In this document: positions 35,903-43,095 of the stretch, in pieces | Numbering within the stretch: the first letter of the stretch is position 1 | Layout of the letters: each line of letters starts with the position of its first letter | Assembly (NCBI RefSeq): GCF_900102085.1 | Contig: NZ_FMVM01000015.1 | Coordinates: forward strand, 124,001 to 188,000 | Source: Paenibacillus polysaccharolyticus | Lineage (GTDB): Bacteria; Bacillota; Bacilli; Paenibacillales; Paenibacillaceae | Length of the DNA: 64,000 nt | Direction of reading: 5' to 3' | The notes under the pieces: model-generated | Databases searched by the model: none | What the model was told of the DNA's origin: nothing | The model's input: only the letters and a program-made list of their open reading frames with translations | Program-made: the position numbers and the translations under genes

Positions 35903-37896
35903 TCGAATAACCCCTCTTCCTTTTCGATTTCAGCCAGGACGTTCATCAGCCGTTTCTCCGCTTCTCCCAGCGTTCCTTCAAGCTGCACTGCAGCATTGGT
36001 TAAGTGACCGCCGCCACCTAATCGTTCCATAACGACCTGAACATTCATGCGACCCAGTGATCTTGCACTGATGCCAATTAATCCATCCGTTCGCTCACTG
36101 ATGACAAATGAAGCGACCACGTCGGTCATGTTCAGCAATGTGTCCGCCACCTGGGCGATCATCATCTGTGAGATCTTGTTGCCAGGGCCAGTGACCGCCA
36201 GCGCAATGTTCCCATATACCATTTTAGCATGCTTTATGATTTCTGCCTTAGCAATATATTCTGACAGATCCTCTTTCATCAGCTTCTGGACCATAATGGT
36301 ATCTGCACCACTACGACGAAGGAAGCCCGCTGCTTCAAACGTTCTGGAGCCGGTATGCAGTGCAAAATGCTTCGTATCCAGCGTGATGCCGGCTAGTAGG
36401 GCCGTTGCTTCAAGTGGAGTAAACTGTACCTTTTCGTGAATATATTGCAGAAGCTCCGTAACAAGCTCAGCGGCAGACGAAGCGTATGGTTCCAGATAGA
36501 TCAGTACTGCATCATTAATAAATTCCTCACCCCGGCGATGATGATCCACGACCACCACACGCGTTGCAGATTGCACCAGTTTAGGTTCCATCGTCATTGA
36601 AGCCTTGTGGGTATCCACAACAACCAGCAGTGTGTGCTCTGTCATCAGCTGCGTCGCTTGCTCCGGCGATATCAAAGCTTTGGACAGCTTCTCGTCCTTG
36701 TTGACCTGTTCCATCAGCCGTTCAATAGAAGGATTCATACCGTCCAGCACAATACGAGCCTCAACATTGTACAGACTCGCTGCCTTCCATACCCCAATGG
36801 ATGCACCGATGGCATCCATATCCGGCATTTTATGACCCATAACAATTACACGGTCACTTTCCTGCATCAAGTCCCGCAAGGCGTGAGCAATAACCCGCGC
36901 TCTGACGCGTGTGCGCTTCTCCACTGCATTGGACTTACCACCGTAAAACGATAAACGCTGACCCGACTTCACAGCCGCTTGATCCCCGCCTCGTCCAAGT
37001 GCCATATCCAGACTAGATTGTGCCAGTTCTCCCATCTCGCTGATGCTGTCTGAACCCGATGCAAGGCCAACGCTTAGCGTCATCGGTACTTTCAGATCGG
37101 CTGTCATCTCCCTAACTTCATCCAAAATAACAAACCGGCTCTGTTCAAGCTCCTGCAGAGACTTATGATTCAGCATCATCAAGTAACGATCCGACGAAAG
37201 ACGACGGAGATACACGCCATATTGCTTCGCCCAGGCTGTAATCTCACTGGCGACTCGTGCGATCAGCGCTGTACGTTGTTGGTCATCCATGCCTTGAGCA
37301 GCCTCATCCAGATTGTCCAGAACGAGAATACCCAGCGCAATACGTTCATTCTCATATTTATCCCGCAATATAGCTAACTCGGTGATCTCGTACACATATA
37401 CGTAGCGCTCCTGCGGGTTGTGAATTACACCGTAATACCGATCATCCAGTTGGAATTCATCATGGAATTCCTTAGGGGAAGGTTCTTTCGATCCATCCTT
37501 ATCCTTCTTCTCCTTCGGCTGGGGAAGATGTGGGAACAAGTTAAGCAGTGAGCTGCCGACGACCGTCTTCTCATGGAACATATCTGCAACGAAGCGGTTG
37601 TGCCACTCTATCGTACGATCCTCGCTATACAGCACAATTCCGAAGGGAAGCATGCTAACCGCCTCACCCTCCATACGTTTAATACGAATGGTAAGGCCAT
37701 TAATATAGTCATTAAGCTCGCGGCGGAATGCAAGTTCTGCCTTGATCATGACGATTCCCAGCGCCGAAGCCAGTATCAGACTAATCAAACCAAGCGTCCA
37801 GTTATAGATAGTAACTAACATCACTAGTAGCAACAGCAGTATGAACGCCCATACGGTATAATAGCCGTGCCAGCGTTTCTTTAGAAATTTAGGCAT
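35899..37896 (-). CDS. gdpP: cyclic-di-AMP phosphodiesterase GdpP
   Basis: 665 residues: two membrane helices (about 12-50), a degenerate PAS domain (about 60-160), a degenerate GGDEF domain (about 170-300) and a DHH/DHHA1 phosphodiesterase module with MGHKMPDMDAIGASIG, VVVDTHKASM, VVVDHHRRGEEF and the RNA/nucleotide-binding GGGGH motif near the end. GdpP hydrolyses c-di-AMP to pApA at the membrane and so affects potassium balance and wall stress. It lies in the conserved order yybS, gdpP, rplI, dnaB. An orphan CBS-domain gene sits close upstream. Confidence 0.96.
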   Translation of the reverse strand: MPKFLKKRWHGYYTVWAFILLLLLVMLVTIYNWTLGLISLILASALGIVMIKAELAFRRELNDYINGLTIRIKRMEGEAVSMLPFGIVLYSEDRTIEWHNRFVADMFHEKTVVGSSLLNLFPHLPQPKEKKDKDGSKEPSPKEFHDEFQLDDRYYGVIHNPQERYVYVYEITELAILRDKYENERIALGILVLDNLDEAAQGMDDQQRTALIARVASEITAWAKQYGVYLRRLSSDRYLMMLNHKSLQELEQSRFVILDEVREMTADLKVPMTLSVGLASGSDSISEMGELAQSSLDMALGRGGDQAAVKSGQRLSFYGGKSNAVEKRTRVRARVIAHALRDLMQESDRVIVMGHKMPDMDAIGASIGVWKAASLYNVEARIVLDGMNPSIERLMEQVNKDEKLSKALISPEQATQLMTEHTLLVVVDTHKASMTMEPKLVQSATRVVVVDHHRRGEEFINDAVLIYLEPYASSAAELVTELLQYIHEKVQFTPLEATALLAGITLDTKHFALHTGSRTFEAAGFLRRSGADTIMVQKLMKEDLSEYIAKAEIIKHAKMVYGNIALAVTGPGNKISQMMIAQVADTLLNMTDVVASFVISERTDGLIGISARSLGRMNVQVVMERLGGGGHLTNAAVQLEGTLGEAEKRLMNVLAEIEKEEGLFE

Positions 37897-37907
37897 GACT
37901 CATCACC

Positions 37908-38819
37908 CTATCGTTTTGATTTCGATATTGCCTCACGGATCGGGAACGCCAGATCAATAATTCCGACAATGCGAAGTGGACCAATGAAAAACACTGCCGC
38001 TCCCAATAAAAATGGGATAATCGGATTCCATTTTCTTGTATATGAGAGGAAAAAGAAGAAACCGATGGCTTGAATCATGAAACCAAGATTAATTAATGGT
38101 GACAAGTTCATCGCAATCATCTTCCAATATGATCCGTCGTTTTGTCTGGATACTACCTCAATAATCAATGCGAGGAAGTAATACCAGATCAATGCACGTG
38201 GCATACGCCATTCTCTTGCAGGTGGAAGTTTGGATACGTTCAAGCCCATAACACTCAGAATCGGACGAGCAATGATATGTGTAATGAATGCCATGACCAT
38301 CGATGTAACGACCAGGGCAAAAGGAATCATTAGCTGTGTTTGTTTCGCGATATCTTCAGTCATTTCAGGCGTCCAAACGAAACCATTGATCATCTGATTC
38401 GAAGAATTCGTGAGTGGCTCAATCGTTAATTGCACCACATCTCTGATATAACTGGACAGATCAAATTGGAAAATGAGACTGCCCACCAATAGTAACAACA
38501 AATATTCCGCCAGCATCGTTCCGGCACCTGTCATTAGAGCAAACAAGGCCGATTTTTGTTTCTTATACGCGTGACCCATAGCGATGGCTGGCAAAATCAA
38601 GATCACCATGAACAACAGATAAATCGGATGGACCATAACCAAAATAATAGCAACCGGCACTAGATGCAAAATAAAGGATTTTACAGATAGTGAGGCATAC
38701 AAAATAACTCCCGGAATCATCATAAAAAATATAGAGAGCACGGATAAAGGAGTTAGTAGCGAAAGCAGCAAAAGTAAAAGCACTGCACTCCAGACAGCTG
38801 ATTTAAAGCTAAATTTCAA
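37908..38819 (-). CDS. YybS-like membrane protein (DUF2232)
   Basis: About 303 residues with seven to eight membrane helices and short loops, of the length and position of YybS. The family is often encoded just before gdpP and is of unknown transport or assembly function. A GTG at 38828 opens the frame, but it lies inside AAGAGGTG, the likely ribosome site; I therefore prefer the TTG at 38819, 6 nt after it. The preceding MazG-like gene ends within that ribosome site, so the two are probably coupled. Confidence 0.85.
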   Translation of the reverse strand: MKFSFKSAVWSAVLLLLLLSLLTPLSVLSIFFMMIPGVILYASLSVKSFILHLVPVAIILVMVHPIYLLFMVILILPAIAMGHAYKKQKSALFALMTGAGTMLAEYLLLLLVGSLIFQFDLSSYIRDVVQLTIEPLTNSSNQMINGFVWTPEMTEDIAKQTQLMIPFALVVTSMVMAFITHIIARPILSVMGLNVSKLPPAREWRMPRALIWYYFLALIIEVVSRQNDGSYWKMIAMNLSPLINLGFMIQAIGFFFFLSYTRKWNPIIPFLLGAAVFFIGPLRIVGIIDLAFPIREAISKSKR

Positions 38820-38824
38820 CAAAT

Positions 38825-39127
38825 TCACCTCTTACGCATATGATCTTCTAGCGCGGAAATATCCTGGTACCAGTCTTCCAGCTGGTGACCTTCCTGTTTA
38901 TGCTTTTTTAATTTCTCCACAAGCAGAGCATCGAGATCCTTAAACGGAATACCGAGCCGACGGCCCAATATGTAACTGCTCATCATTAAACTGGCAAGAC
39001 TATCTCCGATTCGAATCGTGCTGCCTTCCCACAATGCTTTGAATAATCGGGATACTTGATCAAGTACTTCGGTTTTCAGCCATTCAATCACTTTAGCCCG
39101 CTTGGCTACATCCAGTTCTTTAGGCAT
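38825..39127 (-). CDS. MazG-like protein
   Basis: 100 residues, all helical and charged (KVIEWLKTEVLDQVSRLFKALWEGSTIRIGDSLASL... split). It resembles the short MazG-like family found beside yybS in Bacilli. MazG enzymes hydrolyse nucleoside triphosphates, but the metal-binding ExxE-type motif is not obvious here, so activity is uncertain. A promoter with an extended -10 lies 40 nt upstream. Confidence 0.7.
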   Translation of the reverse strand: MPKELDVAKRAKVIEWLKTEVLDQVSRLFKALWEGSTIRIGDSLASLMMSSYILGRRLGIPFKDLDALLVEKLKKHKQEGHQLEDWYQDISALEDHMRKR

Positions 39128-39167
39128 TTGGCGAAAGTCACTCTCCCCCGAAAAAGCTTTATTCTCG

Positions 39168-39176
39168 ATTATAGCA
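39168..39176 (-). promoter_or_regulatory. extended -10 promoter of the mazG-like/yybS/gdpP unit
   Basis: TGC followed by perfect TATAAT on the minus strand, immediately after the T run of the preceding terminator; the -35 position carries TTTTGC. Confidence 0.55.
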
Positions 39177-39258
39177 TAAAAAAGGGGCCTGCAAAATTAC
39201 CCCCAAAAGCGGAGAAATTCTCCGAAACTCCATGACAGGTGCGATGCCGAGCCCCGTT
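39177..39258 (-). terminator. long terminator-like structure between CBS gene and mazG-like gene
   Basis: On the minus strand GGGGC (39251-39255) can pair with GCCCC just before a TTTTTT run, enclosing an inner CGGAG-AATT-CTCCG type hairpin. It lies 75 nt past the CBS stop. The 80-nt length is large for a simple terminator, so a regulatory leader cannot be excluded. Confidence 0.5.
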
Positions 39259-39331
39259 TGTCTTATCATATATATTCGTAATAATCGCTTTGATTATCCC
39301 TGCAAGCCCACCATTTCTGAAAAGTAATCAA

Positions 39332-39757
39332 CTATTTAGCTTTCATGGACTCCTTGGCAACAATTCCTTCACAGTATTCAATGATCTGACTGCGTCTCAC
39401 AATGCCGATAAAACGTTCCATATCATCCACGACCGGGACAAAGTTCTGCACCTTGGCTAGATTAATTAAATCCTCCATATTGGCATCAATGGATACCGGC
39501 TTGATATCAAGTCTCAACGGAACGTCCTTGAGAAGAAATTTTGAAGCGTTTTCAAATGATATCTTCCCCTCCGCATTTTTCATATACCACAACAGATCGC
39601 CTTCCGTAACCGTACCAATATATTTGCCTTCCTTATTCAAAATAGGCACTGCTGTAAACCGATGATATTCCATCCGTTCCAGCGTTTGCCGCAGTGTAGA
39701 GTCCGACGTAACACATGTAACCTCTTGTTTGGGCAGCAAAAAAAACGCGATGTTCAT
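39332..39757 (-). CDS. CBS-pair protein
   Basis: 141 residues forming two CBS motifs (about 10-60 and 80-135): RMEYHRFTAVPILNKEGKYIGTVTEGDLLW, split between strand and loop, and LAKVQNFVPVVDDMERFIGIVRRSQI. CBS pairs bind adenine nucleotides. In Firmicutes, some stand-alone CBS proteins (CbpB/DarB) bind c-di-AMP; the nearness to gdpP makes that a fair hypothesis, not shown by sequence. AAGGAGG precedes the ATG by about 13 nt. Confidence 0.85.
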   Translation of the reverse strand: MNIAFFLLPKQEVTCVTSDSTLRQTLERMEYHRFTAVPILNKEGKYIGTVTEGDLLWYMKNAEGKISFENASKFLLKDVPLRLDIKPVSIDANMEDLINLAKVQNFVPVVDDMERFIGIVRRSQIIEYCEGIVAKESMKAK

Positions 39758-39882
39758 ACCCTCATATATCCTCCTTGTCTATTTCTCGTTCAACTAGATC
39801 GCTCAACTTATATTATACGTTATAGAACGAAGGATGTTCCAAAAGGATGAAGTTCTTACGCGATGAGAAGCCTCACACAAAG

Positions 39883-39915
39883 AAAAAAACAGCAGCCCGC
39901 TTAAACGTACTGCTG
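39883..39915 (-). terminator. intrinsic terminator of the LCP gene
   Basis: CAGCAG / CTGCTG stem, with an AATC/GATT-like extension, followed by seven T on the minus strand, about 37 nt past the stop. Confidence 0.8.
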
Positions 39916-39951
39916 ATTGTTGTGTAAGACAAACCATCTGTATGGAGTTAA

Positions 39952-40986
39952 CTATTCAATCTTCTGCCGGTCAGGAATCATGACTTCACCGGCTGGGGTC
40001 GATTGATCCATCCAGTTTTTAATCAGCTCTTTAGCATATTGAACATCTTTCTCATCGGCACGCCCATAATAAATGCCGTTTTTACGCATACCTTCGCTCA
40101 AAATCGTAAAGCTGGAAACCTGTGGTTTTTCCTGTGTCAGCACTTGTTTTGCCAGATCAATGATAAAGTTTGGCTGCATGTCGGTCTGAAAATTATCACC
40201 CATGATCTGGAATAACTCGGGGATTTTCGCGATCTGATTCAGATTCAACATTTTGTCTGCAAAAGCATTCAGGAAAATTTGCTGCCGATTCGTACGGTTA
40301 AAATCACTGTCTTCCCGATATCTCACGTAATAGAGTGCTTCCTGTCCATCATAGATCGGTTTGCCGCCTTTTACCGTGAACTTTTCATGGTTTGGATCTT
40401 TGTTCACGATATCCTTATCAATTGGCAGTGATATGCCTCCGAGGGCGTCAACCACCTTTTTGATCCCCTGAAAGTTAATCGTTGCGTAATAACCTACGTC
40501 TGCATCAAGAAACTTTTCCACCGTATTGATGGACATATTCTCCCCGCCGAAGGCGTAAGCATGCGCGATTTTGTCATAATCATCCGTCCCGTCCTTGTCC
40601 GCATCTCTTCCTACGATCTGCACATACGTGTCACGCGGGATAGATACCAGAAGCACCCGAGATTCCTTCGGACGTACCACAGCATAGATGACTGCATCCG
40701 AACGTCCGCGTGACTTCTCGTAGTCTCGTTTATCGGAGCCCAGGAGCAACACAGAAAATGGTTCTTTACGATATACTGTTGGATCAGGCGTTTTATTACC
40801 TTCCTGCGGCACGTAAGATTGCGTTAGCTGCGCTTCTACTGTATCCGCCAGAAACAGGTCAAAAGCGGCCACAGCGAGCTGCTGACGGAAAACATAACCG
40901 CCAATGATCAGAACGACTAGGGAGATAAGTGTTATATAGAGGCCTTTGCGACTTTTTTTCTTCTTTTCTTTAGTTCTGCTTTTCAT
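39952..40986 (-). CDS. LytR-CpsA-Psr family cell-wall polymer transferase
   Basis: 344 residues: a lysine-rich cytoplasmic start (KSRTKEKKKKSRKG), one membrane helix (about 17-37) and an extracellular LCP domain with FSVLLLGSDKRDYEKSRGRSDAVI, VLLVSIPRDTYVQI, DALGGISLPID and YVRYREDSDFNRTNRQQ, each containing the conserved Arg/Asp residues that bind the polyprenyl pyrophosphate head group. LCP enzymes attach teichoic acids or other polymers to peptidoglycan. AGAAGGAATCGACGG precedes the ATG. It stands alone. Confidence 0.93.
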   Translation of the reverse strand: MKSRTKEKKKKSRKGLYITLISLVVLIIGGYVFRQQLAVAAFDLFLADTVEAQLTQSYVPQEGNKTPDPTVYRKEPFSVLLLGSDKRDYEKSRGRSDAVIYAVVRPKESRVLLVSIPRDTYVQIVGRDADKDGTDDYDKIAHAYAFGGENMSINTVEKFLDADVGYYATINFQGIKKVVDALGGISLPIDKDIVNKDPNHEKFTVKGGKPIYDGQEALYYVRYREDSDFNRTNRQQIFLNAFADKMLNLNQIAKIPELFQIMGDNFQTDMQPNFIIDLAKQVLTQEKPQVSSFTILSEGMRKNGIYYGRADEKDVQYAKELIKNWMDQSTPAGEVMIPDRQKIE

Positions 40987-41162
40987 CCGTCGATTCCTTC
41001 TTCACTCTCAAAATTGAAATTCATTACTACCCATTAAACGTGAGCAACGTCTGATGACACGCCGTTCTCCAAACTTTTATTTCTCTTTGGGCCGGAGTAC
41101 CGCTTATGCTCGTTCTATTGTAATCATTCCTGCATCATGAAAAGTTACAATCGGGTTAAATT

Positions 41163-41208
41163 GAAAAGAACAGTGCCCCCTTTTTCGGTTACAAAAGGTT
41201 CACTGTTC
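41163..41208 (-). terminator. intrinsic terminator of the MFS transporter gene
   Basis: GAACAGTG / CACTGTTC outer stem plus inner AACCTTTT/AAAAAGG pairing, followed by TTTTC on the minus strand, 32 nt past the stop. Confidence 0.75.
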
Positions 41209-41239
41209 CTCCGTATCTTCTCATTTTACTCTCTACATA

Positions 41240-42832
41240 TTATGTGGATCCCAACGATCCCTCCGGTTGCTGCTTCTGTTTCTCTTTTTGACGAAGACGT
41301 CCCGTTACTAGAGCCACGATCAAGGTTAACACGCTAAAAATAACTGCTGACCAGAAAAGTCCATTGTACCCCTGACCTGTCGTTTGGTGTACAGCCTGAA
41401 GCAACGTCTCCCGTATATTGGCATCTGGAATCTTGGACAACCCCGCCATGAGACTGGAGACATCATTTCCTGATGTTCCACCAGAAGCATATTGCTCCAG
41501 CGCGGCTGGTGGTACCTCAATTCCTCGATCCGCCAGACCTGACTGGATGTTCGAGCCCAGGTTAGAAAAAGAACGTGCCAGGAATCCGGCGAAGATCGTC
41601 GGTGCAATCGCCATCGCCATTTGACGGAACAAAGAGCTGGTTGCTACTGCAATACCTTTATTGTTCTCACCTGCCTGTTCGGTTACAAGAACGTTGACTG
41701 GCGCACCCAGCATCATGCCAAAACCAATACCGACAAGGGTACTCGCAATAACAAACTGCCAGATATGCTCTACCCACAACGGGAATAACAGGAAACCAAT
41801 CGCAGAGAGCAAGCCAGCTACGGACAATGTCCAGATTGGTCCTTTCCGGTCAACGAGGTATCCTCCTCCTCCTGCTCCAATCCCTGAAGCCAGTGCGAGC
41901 GGTGTAAACCAGTAGCCTGAAGCTGTGCTGGATACGCCTAGATATTGCTCTACAAAACCCGGAATAAAGATAACAGAGGCCAGAATGGCTCCTGAGAAAA
42001 AGGCAATGAGCAACGTCCAACGGAAGGACGCAATGCCAAGCAGTTTTGTGGAAACGACCGGTTCACGGTCGGACCCTTCCAACCTTTTTTCCATAAAATA
42101 AAAGATCACCAGCACAGCTACACCCACTAGAAAGAAGCTATAAAACATGGGAGAGGCCAGGCTTTGAAGCATGTTCACACCGTCCAGGTTGCTGAAGCTG
42201 TACATCAGACTCAATACGCCTAATGTTAAGACCGCTATGCCGCTCCAATCGACAGCTGCCCGGCTGAGCTCCTGTTCTTCCTGGATATAACGGATTCCGG
42301 CAATGAACAGCAGGATTGCAATCGGTACGTTGATGAGAAACAACCAGTGCCAGTTACCTGTAATATCAAGGATGAATGCGCCGATGTTAGGACCAAGAAT
42401 AGCTGCTATGCCGTTCATGCCTCCCAGTAGCCCCAGAGCTGTACCCTGCCGCTGAGCAGGAAACTTACTAAGCACATAAGAGCTTGCGATGATAAATATC
42501 CCGCCTCCACCAAGCGCCTGAATGACCCGGGCGATCAAGAAAAAGGTAAACGAAGTGCTTAACGCAACAAGGAGCGATCCGATTCCGAATAAAGCAACCT
42601 CAATGAGAAACAGTTTTTTACGTCCAAATCGATCTGACAGCTTACCCGCAATGGGTACACTGATTGCAAGCCCAAGCGTGTATAGCGTAATCGTCCAAGC
42701 ACCCCATGTTGGCGAAACACCAAACGAGGCATTTAACGTGGTCAGCGACGATGTAATTATTCCGTTATCCAGCGCGGCCATAAATACACCCACGGCAAAG
42801 AGAATCAATGGCCATTTCATTTCTTTTTGCAT
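41240..42832 (-). CDS. DHA2-family MFS drug exporter (14 membrane helices)
   Basis: 530 residues with the DHA2/EmrB-QacA signature: MAALDNGIITSSL in helix 1, the motif-A loop GKLSDRFGRKKLFLIEV and the helix-5 motif C region GGMNGIAAILGPNIGAFI. About 14 helices are seen. It should export drugs or other amphiphiles with proton antiport. A hydrophilic insertion with GTSGNDVSSLM lies before the last helices. The ATG at 42832 follows AAGGAGGAATCCGGG; the longer frame to 42874 has no site. A TetR-like operator overlaps its promoter. Confidence 0.92.
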   Translation of the reverse strand: MQKEMKWPLILFAVGVFMAALDNGIITSSLTTLNASFGVSPTWGAWTITLYTLGLAISVPIAGKLSDRFGRKKLFLIEVALFGIGSLLVALSTSFTFFLIARVIQALGGGGIFIIASSYVLSKFPAQRQGTALGLLGGMNGIAAILGPNIGAFILDITGNWHWLFLINVPIAILLFIAGIRYIQEEQELSRAAVDWSGIAVLTLGVLSLMYSFSNLDGVNMLQSLASPMFYSFFLVGVAVLVIFYFMEKRLEGSDREPVVSTKLLGIASFRWTLLIAFFSGAILASVIFIPGFVEQYLGVSSTASGYWFTPLALASGIGAGGGGYLVDRKGPIWTLSVAGLLSAIGFLLFPLWVEHIWQFVIASTLVGIGFGMMLGAPVNVLVTEQAGENNKGIAVATSSLFRQMAMAIAPTIFAGFLARSFSNLGSNIQSGLADRGIEVPPAALEQYASGGTSGNDVSSLMAGLSKIPDANIRETLLQAVHQTTGQGYNGLFWSAVIFSVLTLIVALVTGRLRQKEKQKQQPEGSLGST

Positions 42833-42910
42833 CCCGGATTCCTCCTTCATCTGATCCTGTACACTCTCGTACAACTCTTAATACCATCTATATAAACCTG
42901 AATGAATAAG

Positions 42911-42928
42911 AATGACTCACTGGTCATT
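42911..42928. promoter_or_regulatory. TetR-like operator over the MFS promoter
   Basis: AATGAC, 6 nt, GTCATT: an 18-bp inverted repeat overlapping the -10 hexamer, typical of TetR-family sites. No tetR gene is adjacent, so the repressor would act from elsewhere. Confidence 0.55.
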
Positions 42929-42955
42929 TTAAAATAAACCGAGTCTATATGTCAA
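42926..42955 (-). promoter_or_regulatory. promoter of the MFS transporter gene
   Basis: Perfect TTGACA (42950-42955), an 18-bp spacer and TAAAAT (42926-42931), 94 bp before the ATG. Confidence 0.7.
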
Positions 42956-43033
42956 TTGATGAATATCGATTAGACCTAATTTATGTAACACCTGCATTCC
43001 ATTTCAATGATGTATTTCTCAGTCTCACGATTT

Positions 43034-43081
43034 AAAAAAAGAGGTTGTTCTCTGATCCTTATCGGAATGAGAGAACAACCT
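43034..43081 (-). terminator. intrinsic terminator of the SLH-S9 peptidase gene
   Basis: A 12-bp stem AGGTTGTTCTCT / AGAGAACAACCT, then C and seven T on the minus strand, 15 nt past the stop. Confidence 0.93.
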
Positions 43082-43095
43082 TAGCTCTTATTTTT

